From Hyphomicrobiales bacterium (GTDB lineage Bacteria > Pseudomonadota > Alphaproteobacteria > Rhizobiales > Rhizobiaceae), in NCBI GenBank assembly GCA_900466575.1, contig UBMP01000011.1, positions 62,001 through 126,000 of the forward strand: a stretch of DNA of 64,000 bases, read 5' to 3'. Position numbers and translations under genes: made by a program. Positions 19,680 to 28,823 of this stretch are shown piece after piece; positions within the stretch are counted from its first letter, which is position 1, and each line of letters starts with the position of its first letter. The notes under the pieces are model-generated. The model searched no databases, had not been told where the DNA came from, and saw nothing but the letters and a program-made list of their open reading frames with translations.

Positions 19680-20873
19680 GTGAACAGCCTTGGTTTCGAC
19701 AAGCGCCCGGAAGATACCCGCGTCGTCGTTGCGATGTCGGGCGGGGTCGATTCATCCGTTGTGGCCGGCATTCTCAAGCGCGAAGGCTATGATGTCTTCG
19801 GCATTACCTTGCAGCTCTACGATCATGGTGCGGCCGTGCATCGTGCCGGTTCCTGTTGTGCAGGCCAGGATATCGAGGATGCCCGCCGTGTTTGCGAGCG
19901 TTTAGGAATTGCCCACTACGTGCTTGATTACGAAGCACGTTTTCGCGAGACGGTCATCAATCCTTTTGCCGAGAGCTATGTCGCCGGCGAGACCCCGATC
20001 CCCTGCGTTGCCTGCAACCAGACCGTCAAGTTCGCCGATCTTCTGAAGACTGCGAAGGAACTGGGCGCCGATGCCCTGGCGACAGGACATTACATCCGCT
20101 CGGACGCGAACCCGCAGCCGGGTGCGCCGCATCGCCGCGCGCTTTACCGACCGATCGACGCCGAGCGCGACCAGAGCTATTTCCTCTTCGCGACCACGCA
20201 GGAGCAGATCGACTATCTGCGCTTTCCGCTCGGTGGCATGACCAAGGCCGAGACGCGGGCGCTTGCAGCAGACATGGGTCTCATCGTCGCCGACAAGGCA
20301 GACAGCCAGGACATCTGCTTCGTGCCGCAGGGCAAATATTCCGACATTATCGCCAAGCTGAAGCCGGATGCGGCTCTGTCGGGCGAGATCGTGCATCTCG
20401 ACGGCCGCGTGCTCGGCAAGCATGACGGCATCGTCAATTACACGATTGGCCAGCGCAAGGGTCTGGGCGTCGCCACCGGCGAGCCGCTTTATGTCGTGTA
20501 TCTCGACGCCCGCTCGCGCCGCGTTATCGTGGGCCCGAAGGAAGCGCTGGAGACGCATCGCATCTATCTGCGCGACGTCAACTGGCTGGGGGACGGACCG
20601 CTCGAAGAGGCGGCCAAGGGCGGCTTTGCCTGCTTTGCCAAGGTGCGCTCCACGCGCCCGCCGCGTCCGGCGATGCTGGTCGCAGACGAAAACGGTATCC
20701 GGGTTGATCTGGAGGATGGCGAGGATGGGATTGCGCCCGGGCAGGCCTGCGCTCTCTATTCCGCGCCGGGCGCCGACGCCCGCGTCTATGGCGGCGGCTT
20801 CATCGCGCGCTCGGAACGGGCAGAGGCCGCTGAAGCGCGCCTCAAGGCGCTTCTCTCGGCCGCTGCGGCCTGA
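19680..20873 (+). CDS. mnmA: tRNA-specific 2-thiouridylase MnmA
   Basis: MnmA adds sulfur to the wobble uridine of tRNA-Lys, -Glu and -Gln. With the GTG start at 19680 the protein has 397 residues and begins [14 protein letters not shown] as in relatives; GGACAG lies nine bases upstream. In-frame ATGs at 19644 and 19671 are alternatives, but 19671 sits almost on the ribosome site. The ATP-binding loop SGGVDSS is at residues 20-26, the catalytic Cys is in PCVACNQ (about Cys112), and the second Cys lies in [11 protein letters not shown]. Confidence 0.92.
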   Translation: MNSLGFDKRPEDTRVVVAMSGGVDSSVVAGILKREGYDVFGITLQLYDHGAAVHRAGSCCAGQDIEDARRVCERLGIAHYVLDYEARFRETVINPFAESYVAGETPIPCVACNQTVKFADLLKTAKELGADALATGHYIRSDANPQPGAPHRRALYRPIDAERDQSYFLFATTQEQIDYLRFPLGGMTKAETRALAADMGLIVADKADSQDICFVPQGKYSDIIAKLKPDAALSGEIVHLDGRVLGKHDGIVNYTIGQRKGLGVATGEPLYVVYLDARSRRVIVGPKEALETHRIYLRDVNWLGDGPLEEAAKGGFACFAKVRSTRPPRPAMLVADENGIRVDLEDGEDGIAPGQACALYSAPGADARVYGGGFIARSERAEAAEARLKALLSAAAA

Positions 20874-21065
20874 TTTTCCGGCGAAAAAACAAAGCCATTT
20901 CATGGATTTGTGGTTAGGGCGGGAGATGTATTTCACATCCCCGAATTTTTCCGGCATTCACGCTTGACACAAAAGCCCCGCCCGCCCTATAAGCCCGACA
21001 CCTGAAGGCCAGACAGCGCTTCTCACCCGGAAGCGCTTTTTTAAATGGCCTTTCCAGCCAAGGCT

Positions 21066-21142
21066 GGCGGAGTAGCTCAGTAGGTTAGAGCAGAGGAATC
21101 ATAATCCTTGTGTCGGGGGTTCGAATCCCTCCTCCGCTACCA
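21066..21142 (+). tRNA. tRNA-Met (CAT), elongator type
   Basis: A 77-base cloverleaf ending in encoded CCA. The acceptor arm pairs GGCGGAG with CTCCGCT (one G-T pair), the D arm is GCTC...GAGC, the anticodon arm GAGGA...TCCTT encloses loop ATCATAA with anticodon CAT, and the T arm has GGTTCGAATCC. The first pair is G-T rather than the unpaired base of initiator tRNA, so this is the elongator Met type; an Ile-lysidine tRNA cannot be excluded from the anticodon alone. The prophage begins shortly after it. Confidence 0.92.
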
Positions 21143-21361
21143 TTTTATCCCCCCCTCTGCCCAAAAAAGTTTTGTTCTGGGAGAATGCTTTATGTAGCGG
21201 GCCGCGCCTTTTTGAATTTTTGACACTCGGTTTTAGAACATACGATCATTGATGTTGCCGGAATTTGCGCATTGAAAGACCCCTGATGCCTCTTCCAGAA
21301 GTCTGGTGAAAGAGTAGAGTTTCTCGCATTCTGAAACACAAGGCTTTGGGGGAGAAAATTC

Positions 21362-21772
21362 GTGCCGCTCGTCATCGCATTCCTGATAGCATTCTTTTAT
21401 TCGGTCGACGCATCCCAGGCTGAAAGCGTCAGTGCATCTGCCGTTAAGGCCACAGCCGATGCGATGCAAATTTCCTACTCTCGGATTTATTCCGAAGCCC
21501 GCTGTGACCCAAAGCAAATCGCGGATGTTTGGTATCTTAGGTGTTATCCTTCGAACAGTGACATCCCCGGAGGAGTTTGGGCTCTAATTAGTGGTCCGGT
21601 GCTGATCCCTTTGAACGGTAAGGCGATGCAGCACGCGCAAACGTTGGGGCTGGTAAAAGACGGGCGTCTCAACTCTACCCCCGTCAAAAAGTGGGCCGAA
21701 GTCTTTCCTGATACAGTGGCTGACATCGGGAGTATCCTTAAGGCTTTTGAGATAGAGAAAATGCCCCGTTAA
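21362..21772 (+). CDS. Secreted cargo protein at the prophage end
   Basis: This 136-residue protein starts at GTG after a strong GGGGGAG ribosome site. It has a short signal peptide (about residues 1-20, cleavage after ASQA), and the mature part holds two Cys (in EARCDP and YLRCYP) that could form a disulfide. No family recognised. It faces against the phage late genes and its end overlaps the adenine methylase end by four bases. Base composition is lower in GC than its neighbours. Likely a lysogenic-conversion (moron) gene. Confidence 0.65.
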   Translation: MPLVIAFLIAFFYSVDASQAESVSASAVKATADAMQISYSRIYSEARCDPKQIADVWYLRCYPSNSDIPGGVWALISGPVLIPLNGKAMQHAQTLGLVKDGRLNSTPVKKWAEVFPDTVADIGSILKAFEIEKMPR

Positions 21773-22569
21773 CCCGAGATAATCACCTCCCTAACCTTCT
21801 TACCAGCCCCGCCGCTGACCGAATAAGTGCAGTCGACCTCCTCGACCGAGAACGCGCGGAACATCTCGAAGACACCTGGAGCCGCGTTCAAAGATAGAAT
21901 GAAGCGTCCTCGAAGCCCCTTCAAAACCTCTGCCATATGCTCGAAGTCGCCTCGGCCGAAGACATCGGCACCATAGTCGCGCTCATTCCCCCAGTATGGC
22001 GGGTCAAGATAAAAGAGCATCCCCTCCCGGTCATAACGCTCGATGAATGTCGCCCAGGGCAGGTTCTCGATCACAACGCCGGCGAGGCGCTCGTGCACGT
22101 CTTCCAAAAGCGGGCCAAGCTTTGAGACATTGAACCGGGAGCCGGTAGTTCTTGTTACGCCAAATGTCTGGCCCTCAACCTTGCCACCAAATGCTGTGCG
22201 TTGGAGATAGAGGAAGCGCGCCGCGCGCTCCAAATCGGTCAAAGTCGATGGATCGCAGCGCTGCAGTCGCTCGAATTCGCGCCGAGACGTAATCTGGAAT
22301 CGCAGCGTGTCCATGAACTGCGGATAGTGCCTCTGCAGGATCCTGAAGAGGTTGGCGACCTCCCCGTTGATGTCGTTGATGACCTCCAGCTTAGGCTGGA
22401 ATGGCCGACGCAGAAAGACACCACCCATACCAACAAATGGTTCCGCATAACCATCATGCGGAATGGAGCGCAGGCGCTCTATGATCTTCTTCGAAAGGAT
22501 GCGTTTGCCGCCGATATACGCGGCCGGCGGATTCGCGGGGATAACGTCGCGGAGGGCTGTATCAGCCAT
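21769..22569 (-). CDS. Phage DNA adenine N6-methyltransferase (D12 class)
   Basis: A 266-residue Dam-type methylase transferring methyl from S-adenosylmethionine to adenine N6. The S-adenosylmethionine motif is PFVGMGG (residues 44-50), followed by INDIN, and the catalytic motif is DPPY at residues 189-192. No restriction partner is present, so it is an orphan methylase. It occupies the end of the phage genome where Mu carries its DNA-modification gene mom, which suggests protection from host restriction. The recognition site is unknown. Confidence 0.85.
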   Translation of the reverse strand: MADTALRDVIPANPPAAYIGGKRILSKKIIERLRSIPHDGYAEPFVGMGGVFLRRPFQPKLEVINDINGEVANLFRILQRHYPQFMDTLRFQITSRREFERLQRCDPSTLTDLERAARFLYLQRTAFGGKVEGQTFGVTRTTGSRFNVSKLGPLLEDVHERLAGVVIENLPWATFIERYDREGMLFYLDPPYWGNERDYGADVFGRGDFEHMAEVLKGLRGRFILSLNAAPGVFEMFRAFSVEEVDCTYSVSGGAGKKVREVIISG

Positions 22570-22760
22570 TGTGCAATAACCTTGACTCGCTCACAAGCCG
22601 CGCAGCCCTCTGGGCTACGGGTGGTGAAGTTAAGTCTTCTTACTTCCAGGCGGGTTCTGTCGCCAAACTTGACCCCGCCTCCGGCTTTGGCCGGCACCCG
22701 GCACCTTTTACATCCGTGCTTCCCTCATACGCCCTTATCGGCATCTCGGCGGCCGACATG

Positions 22761-24077
22761 CTAGCCACCAAAATACCGCATGCGCTCAAATACCTTCTGC
22801 GCCACGATCGTGCTGCCGGCGGTGGTCAGATGAACTGTGTCGACCCTTAGCGATCGCGGCGTATAGCCTGCCGCGATATCCGCATTGTCCTCGGCGGAGC
22901 CATTGCCCGACTCCCGGAGGGTGCTATAGACATCGACGAACTGATGACCGTAGAGACTTGCTAGGTCTCGGTTCATCTGCTGCAGGACCGCGACGCGCGC
23001 CGCATCTACCGAGGAACTGATCAGAGCGCTCAGCACCAGAAAGCGCCGATGGCCCATATAGGCGATCATGGCCGCAATGTCGGATTTTGTGGCCTCGGCA
23101 TCCGCCGCGGTGATGACACCGTTGGTCCCGACCCATATCCATGCGGAATGATTTTTGTAGATAGCAGGATCGTCGAGGGTGAAGATGCTGTTGGCCGGGC
23201 AGGCAACCGCCGCGCCGGCCGTATCGCGCGTGAAGGTCCAGTTACCGCTGGCGTCGGTGCTCAGGATGCCATGCACCCCGGCAAGCGTTCCGGCCGCCGT
23301 CCCGGTGAACGAGGCGCCGGATGTCAAGATATTGTTGTTCTTCGCCGCGACTGCTACCGCATACTCAGATGCAAGGGGCGGCAGGCTCAAGACCACATTA
23401 TCGATCTTGAACATGGCGCTGGTGCCGCCGACCTGAAGGAACGAAAGCACATCCATAGTCGCCGGACTTCCGCCAGCAGACCCGGAATAAAGAGTTGCCT
23501 TATAGTGCCCGGTGCCAGGAATATTGTAACCGTTGATCCCTGCGCCGTTGTTCGATGCCCACACCCCGGCATTCAAGCCACCGACGCGAACACTCATGCC
23601 AGCGGGAACCTCGATATCAAATTCGACCGTGAACATGCGGCCGTTTTCGATAGACCTACCCAAGTTGACCGAGCCGCCGGAAGGCGAGCCAGTTGGAGTG
23701 ATTTCCAACTTTCCGTTGTTCCTGAGGACGGGTCCGTACCATCCTGAGGCATTAGCCTCGAAGTTCCAGCTCCAGACGGTGTCTGCCCGTGCCGGGATAT
23801 TATTGCCCGCCACAGCAACCGTCAGCGGCCGGCCGCCCTGGCGTGCTGCGATCGAGTATGACCCTTGCCCACCGAGCCCTTTGTTGACCACAGTTCGCGC
23901 CGGAGAAAACAGCGCACCGGCAATGGCCGGATATCCCTGCGCAGTCAGGCTATCACCCCACGCGACCAGCGGTTTAACGCCCCAAGCGCCGGCTGTCAGG
24001 GCATCAGGAAACGGCTTGACCACACTCACCCTTGAGAGCGGCAGCACCATGGGGAGTGATCGCCTCGCCAGCATCAT
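22761..24077 (-). CDS. SGNH-hydrolase tail-associated protein
   Basis: This 438-residue protein has split SGNH esterase motifs: block I GDSL at residues 41-44 (VAWGDSLTAQGYP) and block V Asp413/His416 (VDTVHLT). Between them, about residues 100-250, is a beta-rich insert resembling a carbohydrate-binding domain (FEANASGWYGP onward). Such enzymes remove acetyl groups from surface polysaccharide; here it would sit on the virion tail or act on lipopolysaccharide during entry. The ATG overlaps the preceding stop (ATGA). About 190 bases without a gene separate it from the methylase. Confidence 0.72.
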   Translation of the reverse strand: MMLARRSLPMVLPLSRVSVVKPFPDALTAGAWGVKPLVAWGDSLTAQGYPAIAGALFSPARTVVNKGLGGQGSYSIAARQGGRPLTVAVAGNNIPARADTVWSWNFEANASGWYGPVLRNNGKLEITPTGSPSGGSVNLGRSIENGRMFTVEFDIEVPAGMSVRVGGLNAGVWASNNGAGINGYNIPGTGHYKATLYSGSAGGSPATMDVLSFLQVGGTSAMFKIDNVVLSLPPLASEYAVAVAAKNNNILTSGASFTGTAAGTLAGVHGILSTDASGNWTFTRDTAGAAVACPANSIFTLDDPAIYKNHSAWIWVGTNGVITAADAEATKSDIAAMIAYMGHRRFLVLSALISSSVDAARVAVLQQMNRDLASLYGHQFVDVYSTLRESGNGSAEDNADIAAGYTPRSLRVDTVHLTTAGSTIVAQKVFERMRYFGG

Positions 24078-24346
24078 TCGCCATCCGTGACCTTGACGCT
24101 CTTGCCATTGGTATTGCCGGTTACGGAGACCTGCATATACTTGACCTGCGCCAGTCTGACCCAAGGGCTCATCGATGCGTCAACCGACTCGATCAGCGCC
24201 CAGGGCAGCGTTGTCGCCTGCCGGCCGTAGAATGACACGACGGCCTGACTTCCTTCCTCCCGCGTGATTTGAAAGACCGGATCGACAGCCGGTGAAAACA
24301 CGGTGCCTACATCACTCACGGTCGTCGCGTTGTAGCGCTCTGCCAT
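24074..24346 (-). CDS. Small tail-region protein, unknown
   Basis: This 90-residue protein contains YNATTVSDVG, repeated Val-rich strands and LPWALIESVDASMSPW. No family recognised. It lies between tail gene D (one base after its stop) and the SGNH hydrolase (ATGA overlap), so it is part of the same transcript. It may connect the hydrolase to the virion or be a small baseplate component; this is inferred from place only. Confidence 0.6.
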   Translation of the reverse strand: MAERYNATTVSDVGTVFSPAVDPVFQITREEGSQAVVSFYGRQATTLPWALIESVDASMSPWVRLAQVKYMQVSVTGNTNGKSVKVTDGE

Positions 24347-24347
24347 C

Positions 24348-25352
24348 TCAGCTTCCTTTCTGTTTGGCGATCTGGACGGTCATGCTCCAACCGCCGCTAT
24401 CGTCGAAGGTGAATTCGTGCTCGATCGACGGAGCAGTGAGGTCAAACCCGCTCCAGGAATCGAAGTCGTTGAGGATCACGGGTGCGCCGGCCATGGCATC
24501 GACGCGGCCTTCCAATGTGGCGCTGCCGGTCACCGACATGCGGGCCATTTCCATCGCCTGCGCCTTGGCACTAGCGCCAGCTTGTCCTTGAGATGCCGCC
24601 TGGTGCAGCGAAAAGGCCGTCGCCGCCGACCCTATTCCAGCCGCTTTCGCCAGCTTCTGAATGCCGAGATCAGGGTCAAACCAACTGGCCTCAACATCCT
24701 TGAACTTCGACTTACCGTCCGCCTCGATGTCGCATTGCTCCACCTCGTCGGAAGAGATCACGATCGGGGGCATGCTCGTACCGCTGGCGGTTTCTCCGCT
24801 ACCCTTTGAGCGGACAAGCCACTCCCCATTGGCCAGTTTCAGAGCGCCACCCAACTCATCGGCCAGAGCCTGAGCGAAGCCCACACGACCCTGCTGCCAG
24901 CGAAGTCTGTAAGGCACTTTCACGTCTGCGATGGAGGGGTGCACCTTTGCGCTCTTGCCCGCAGCGCCAGCCAGTTTTTCGAAAATCTCGCCGGCGGTCA
25001 TCTCGTCGAAGTGCTCGCTATCTGCCTCCTTGTCGGCATCGACAAAATCCGCTGACCGCGCCGATATCGTCAAAATCCAACCGTTGCCTGTGCTGAAACC
25101 AATGCGCGGCTTCTGCGAGGAGAAGAGCCCAGCGTCGCGCAGTGCGCCCAGCTCCCAGCCGAAGAAGACGCGATACTTAGTGCCCTCCGGCGGTGGCGGT
25201 GGCAGAGGTTTGGAGACAGCGAATTCCATCTCGATCTCATCCGCGTCGCCACCTTCGTTGTCGGTAATGACGATGCGGGTGAGCGCGCTACCCCAACCTG
25301 GGACGAGGTCACTTCCTGACGATCCAAACACCTGGACGATGGGTTTTTTCAT
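24348..25352 (-). CDS. Phage late control / tail hub protein D
   Basis: This 334-residue protein resembles the P2 gpD / Mu gp44-like hub family that forms the baseplate hub around the tail tube tip. Visible features are the beta-rich N-terminus with PPPPPEGTKYRVFFGWELG, the central EIFEKLAGAAGKSAKVHPSI and the C-terminal SPWSM-like strands around DSWSGFDLTAPSIEH. The ATG at 25352 follows the gpX stop closely; a longer in-frame start at 25532 overlaps gpX and is not used. In P2-like phages D closes the tail operon, as here. Confidence 0.8.
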   Translation of the reverse strand: MKKPIVQVFGSSGSDLVPGWGSALTRIVITDNEGGDADEIEMEFAVSKPLPPPPPEGTKYRVFFGWELGALRDAGLFSSQKPRIGFSTGNGWILTISARSADFVDADKEADSEHFDEMTAGEIFEKLAGAAGKSAKVHPSIADVKVPYRLRWQQGRVGFAQALADELGGALKLANGEWLVRSKGSGETASGTSMPPIVISSDEVEQCDIEADGKSKFKDVEASWFDPDLGIQKLAKAAGIGSAATAFSLHQAASQGQAGASAKAQAMEMARMSVTGSATLEGRVDAMAGAPVILNDFDSWSGFDLTAPSIEHEFTFDDSGGWSMTVQIAKQKGS

Positions 25353-25356
25353 GCCA

Positions 25357-25575
25357 TCACTCCCAAGCCAACGTCGTCTTGCCGGTGTCGGCCGGCGTAA
25401 AGTCTTCGGGAATTCTGATCTTGGTTCCGGCAGCGACCGCAAGCCCTTCCAGCGCCTTGGCCAACTCGGGATTAGCCGCAAGGATCGCTTCAACGCTCCC
25501 GCGCTGCTCTGTCTGCATCGTCTTCCTGGCAATCCTGTCGAGCCGCTCGCCGCCGAAGTTCACCGTGTAGATCAT
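25357..25575 (-). CDS. Tail protein X (LysM-like)
   Basis: This 72-residue protein resembles P2 gpX, a small LysM-like baseplate protein: MIYTVNFGGERLDRIARK at the start and AAGTKIRIPED near the end fit the fold. It overlaps the gpU-like stop by ATGA and is followed within five bases by gene D. Confidence 0.8.
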   Translation of the reverse strand: MIYTVNFGGERLDRIARKTMQTEQRGSVEAILAANPELAKALEGLAVAAGTKIRIPEDFTPADTGKTTLAWE

Positions 25576-26039
25576 CTTAGTAGCTCCGACAGCGAGAGGA
25601 TCGAGGAAGCGCTCCGGAACATGTCTGTGACCGGGAAAATGATGAGGCCCACGGAAACCTGCACCTTGCGGCCGATGCCATCGAAGGGGTGCAAGCGCTC
25701 CTCGTCGACATCCAGCGTCTCGATGCCGCAATAGCCCGTCGCTTCGCCGAGGTAATTGCCGCGCAGCCGGATCAACGGGACGATCGCCTGGGAGCGATGA
25801 ATGGCCTTGATGATGGCATACGCATCCAGGCCGCCGACGACGTGCGGATAGGTTTCCGCCTCGATGGTCAGATGCTCCGCATCCGCGCCGGTCTTCTGGT
25901 AGAAAAGGCCTGCTGCAACGGGGTGCGCTGGAAATCGAACAGACGATGAATAGCTGAGCCGTTGCGGGGACAAGCCGATTGTAGTCAACATCGCCCCACC
26001 GATCGAGATGAGCGCTCCATTCGGGATCAAGGCGCTCAT
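25572..26039 (-). CDS. Tail protein U (tail terminator-like)
   Basis: This 155-residue protein matches the P2 gpU family, which caps or completes the tail after sheath assembly. Family-typical segments are FPAHPVAAGLFYQKTGADAE and the central ETYPHVVGGLDAYAIIKAI. It overlaps the tape-measure stop by four bases (ATGA), showing translational coupling. Confidence 0.8.
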   Translation of the reverse strand: MSALIPNGALISIGGAMLTTIGLSPQRLSYSSSVRFPAHPVAAGLFYQKTGADAEHLTIEAETYPHVVGGLDAYAIIKAIHRSQAIVPLIRLRGNYLGEATGYCGIETLDVDEERLHPFDGIGRKVQVSVGLIIFPVTDMFRSASSILSLSELLR

Positions 26040-28111
26040 GTCAGCCTCAGCCCGGTATCATGAAGGGAATTTCCCATGGCTCTGCGGATGGCCCGGTCGC
26101 TCTCGCGGGCCGCCAGCCTCGCGGCCTGGCGTGGATTGTTCGATCGAATGTTCTGGGCGAGGTTGACGCCGGTGTTGTTGACGATCGAGGAGTGCTTCTC
26201 GCCAGCGGGTGCCGCCGGCGCTGCGGGCGTCGCGACGTTCGGCACGATCGTCGGCGAGGCAGTGAAATTCAAGATCGCCTTGATGGCCGACACCGCGTCA
26301 CCCACAATCTTGACCGCCTTCTGCGTCTCAGCCGCGAGGTTCTTGTTGTAACCGGCCATAGCCTTGTCGGCTTCGGGCCCGAGATCGCCGCCCAGCTTGT
26401 CACCGATCGGCTTTTCGTTCGGCACCGGCACCTTGCCCGTAGATTTGCCGAGGTCGAACTTGTCCGGCTGGAAGTATTTGATCTTGTCCAGCTCGTTCTT
26501 CAGATACTGGATTTCCTGCTCCAGGTTCTGCCTTTGCGAACCGAGCGCATCGATGTCGGAAAATTTGGGCTTTGGCAGCTTCCGGAGCTGCTTTTCGCGC
26601 TCCTTGATCTCCTGCCGATAGGCGGCAGGATCGGCGTTTCTATAGTAGGTTTCCTCGGCGTAGGCCCGCTCTGAGCGGTCGTAGTCCGGGTTGATGGTTC
26701 GGACGAACCGCTCTTTGATCGGGCCGGTGATTGCGTCCCACCAGCCGCCGGCGCGTGCTCCCGACGCTTCCAAAGCGGCACCGCGCCGATCGGCGCGCTC
26801 CTTCGGCAGATTATGCAGGAAACGAGAGTCAGCATCGACAGTGCCCGCGCTGTTGTTGAGGATCTCGTTCAGCCACTGGTCATAAAGCGCCTTGTTTTCC
26901 ATGAGTGGCTTGAGCGCGAGGTAGGCCTGCTGATCGCCGAAAAGCTCATTGACCTTGAACTCGTTTCCACCCGTCAGGCGCATGACTTCTTGCATGACGG
27001 CCATGGGGTAGGATTTTCCGTCCTTCATGGCCTTTGCCTTGACCTTTTCGAGGTCAACATCCTTGTCGGCAAAGTTCTTCACCGTGTCCTTCGAAGACAG
27101 CTTGGCCATCCAGTTTCGGAGGTTATTGGCGGCTTCGTCCGGCGATCCGGCGCTGAAGCGGGCGATCTGCGACATGGTCACCAGCTCGGCCCAGCCCTGA
27201 AGCCCCGTCCTGCCGGCACCCTGCATATAGGCACCCAGCTCGGGGAAGTTCTTGGCCATGTCCTTCACTTCGAAACTGCCGAGCTTGGCGCCCTTGGCCA
27301 TCATATCGAGGGCGGCCGGCACGTCGGAATCGTTCAGCTTCAGGTTCTGCTTGCCGGCGATCATAGCGCCCGCCATCGTGTCGCCTGTGGCATCTTCTGC
27401 CTTCGCGGCCTTCAGTGTTGGGTCGAGGATGGCCTCCTGGCTATCGAGCCCGATGCCTGCAGCGGCGTATGCCTTTCGGGCGCTGTTTACCTCGGTCTGC
27501 GACTGACCATGCCGGATGGCCAGCTTCTCGTTCGATTCCGTGATGGACTTGATAGCTTCCGGCGTCCGCATCTCGGCCGTCACTGCAACTGAAGCCACGT
27601 CGCGGTTCAGTTCCCGATACTTGTTCGACAGCTGTTCCAGACCGCGAACAATATTGTCGACTGAAGCAAAGGCCAGCAACGCACCAAACGCGCCCGTGGC
27701 GGCGGTGCCTAGAGCGCCCATCACCCCGCCAAGCTCGCGGGTGGGGCTCACCATCTGTTCCATCGGGCGCGCCTTGATCCGTTCAAACTGGCCAAGCTTC
27801 TGGCGCATGCCATCGAGGTCTTTGGCCGTGGCGCGCGCGGCCTTGCCAAGCGAACGCAGCTCCTTTTCGACGCTGTCCGTCTTCACCTTGCCGAGCTTGC
27901 GTGCCTCTGTCTCCAGCTCGCTGACTGCACGTTTGCCCGCACGGGCCGCACCCGAAACCTCCTTCAGGTCTCGGCCGAGCTTGTCGCCGGCGTTGTTCTT
28001 TCCGAGTTTCTTCGCAACGGCATCGATCTCCTTCAGATCCTTCTCGGCCGTCTTGGCGTCGCGGGACTGATAGAGCAGCTTGAGCCGCATTGAGACGTCG
28101 AGATTGTTCAT
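26036..28111 (-). CDS. Tail tape measure protein
   Basis: This 691-residue protein sets tail length. It has an N-terminal coiled-coil region rich in Lys, Glu and Ala (about residues 1-115), a hydrophobic segment near GALGTAATGAFGALLAF (about 125-145), a long helical body, and a C-terminal Pro/Ala-rich stretch. It is shorter than many tape measures, so a short contractile tail is expected if the usual length relation holds. The ATG at 28111 overlaps the frameshift extension stop (ATGA); ATG 28135 is an upstream in-frame alternative. Confidence 0.82.
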   Translation of the reverse strand: MNNLDVSMRLKLLYQSRDAKTAEKDLKEIDAVAKKLGKNNAGDKLGRDLKEVSGAARAGKRAVSELETEARKLGKVKTDSVEKELRSLGKAARATAKDLDGMRQKLGQFERIKARPMEQMVSPTRELGGVMGALGTAATGAFGALLAFASVDNIVRGLEQLSNKYRELNRDVASVAVTAEMRTPEAIKSITESNEKLAIRHGQSQTEVNSARKAYAAAGIGLDSQEAILDPTLKAAKAEDATGDTMAGAMIAGKQNLKLNDSDVPAALDMMAKGAKLGSFEVKDMAKNFPELGAYMQGAGRTGLQGWAELVTMSQIARFSAGSPDEAANNLRNWMAKLSSKDTVKNFADKDVDLEKVKAKAMKDGKSYPMAVMQEVMRLTGGNEFKVNELFGDQQAYLALKPLMENKALYDQWLNEILNNSAGTVDADSRFLHNLPKERADRRGAALEASGARAGGWWDAITGPIKERFVRTINPDYDRSERAYAEETYYRNADPAAYRQEIKEREKQLRKLPKPKFSDIDALGSQRQNLEQEIQYLKNELDKIKYFQPDKFDLGKSTGKVPVPNEKPIGDKLGGDLGPEADKAMAGYNKNLAAETQKAVKIVGDAVSAIKAILNFTASPTIVPNVATPAAPAAPAGEKHSSIVNNTGVNLAQNIRSNNPRQAARLAARESDRAIRRAMGNSLHDTGLRLT

Positions 28112-28304
28112 CCTGGAGGCGCTCCTCGGCCCCACGTTTCAAGCCAGATGGCCTGCGCTTCGCGGTAGTTCAAAAGCAGCTCGTCCCACCACATGGCCTT
28201 CACCTCGGAAAACGGCGTATGGAGGAAGTGGGAGACACGGGCTGCATAGTGACGCCAGTTCTTCAGCTCGCAGGCATATCGAACGCCCGCCGGATCGCGG
28301 GGGG
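28108..28304 (-). CDS. Tail chaperone frameshift extension (E' type)
   Basis: This reading frame is one base back from the tail assembly gene. It has no credible start of its own and continues from the slippery site at 28305-28311. After the slip it encodes about 65 residues including VSHFLHTPFSEVKAMWWDEL and LLNYREAQ, the pattern of the P2 E' extension. It ends in a TGA that overlaps the tape-measure ATG. The fused product is a -1 frameshift form of the tail assembly chaperone. Too short for a normal ORF call, but the match in place, phase and motif is strong. Confidence 0.75.
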
Positions 28305-28760
28305 CAAAAAATCGAGCGCCGCGTCGGTGACTTTTTCACCGTCCTCGGCCATGAGCCCGCGCAGGACGGCGGCCGGATAGCCGGTCATGGCCGCGTAGAC
28401 GTCGAAGCTGGAAAAGCCATTTGGGTGTTCCTTCAGGAACTGATCAACCCTTCCGGCGGTCATGCGGCGCACCGGAATATCCTCGACAACTTTGCCGTCC
28501 AGACGGAAGGGGAAATCCAGGGGAACGCGCTTCACCGTTGCTTCGACAAAGTCGAGCTGCGCGATTTCCTTCACAGGCTCCGGCGCAGGTTTCGGCGCGG
28601 CCGGACCTTCAGACTCGGCTTCGCTCTCGGCACTGTTCTCCAGCTCTCCCCACAATTCGGGCGGCGGCAGCGGGATTTCCTCGACCTTTGCCGGGCCGCC
28701 TATGTCCTTCGACATCGGGACGCGGACTTCGGCAGTCAATGTGCTGTTGTGATCGGTCAT
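28263..28760 (-). CDS. Tail assembly chaperone (gpE type)
   Basis: This 165-residue protein has an acidic Pro/Glu-rich N-terminal half and a folded C-terminal half (KRVPLDFPFRLDGKVVEDIP onward) typical of phage tail assembly proteins. The ATG at 28760 follows GAGGTGAGG; the upstream start at 28805 is less likely. Near its end the message contains the slippery heptamer T TTT TTG (plus strand CAAAAAA at 28305-28311) in correct phase for a -1 shift, giving a longer product with the E'-like extension. Made in excess over the fusion, the pair would guide tube assembly around the tape measure. Confidence 0.8.
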   Translation of the reverse strand: MTDHNSTLTAEVRVPMSKDIGGPAKVEEIPLPPPELWGELENSAESEAESEGPAAPKPAPEPVKEIAQLDFVEATVKRVPLDFPFRLDGKVVEDIPVRRMTAGRVDQFLKEHPNGFSSFDVYAAMTGYPAAVLRGLMAEDGEKVTDAALDFLPPAIRRAFDMPAS

Positions 28761-28823
28761 ATCCTCACCTCGTATAAGGAAAGGCGGGCCGTTGCGGCCC
28801 GCCAATTGTCATGGCGCGGCCGG

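Noticed and set aside
21066-21142. tRNA-Met as phage attachment site
   Set aside because: The element encodes a DDE transposase and no tyrosine integrase, and no second copy of the tRNA 3' end is seen at the other side. Proximity is probably chance.
22569-22850. Plus-strand 93-residue frame between methylase and hydrolase
   Set aside because: Its 3' third overlaps the hydrolase end, it has no ribosome site and no motif. The 190-base gap is better seen as promoter space.
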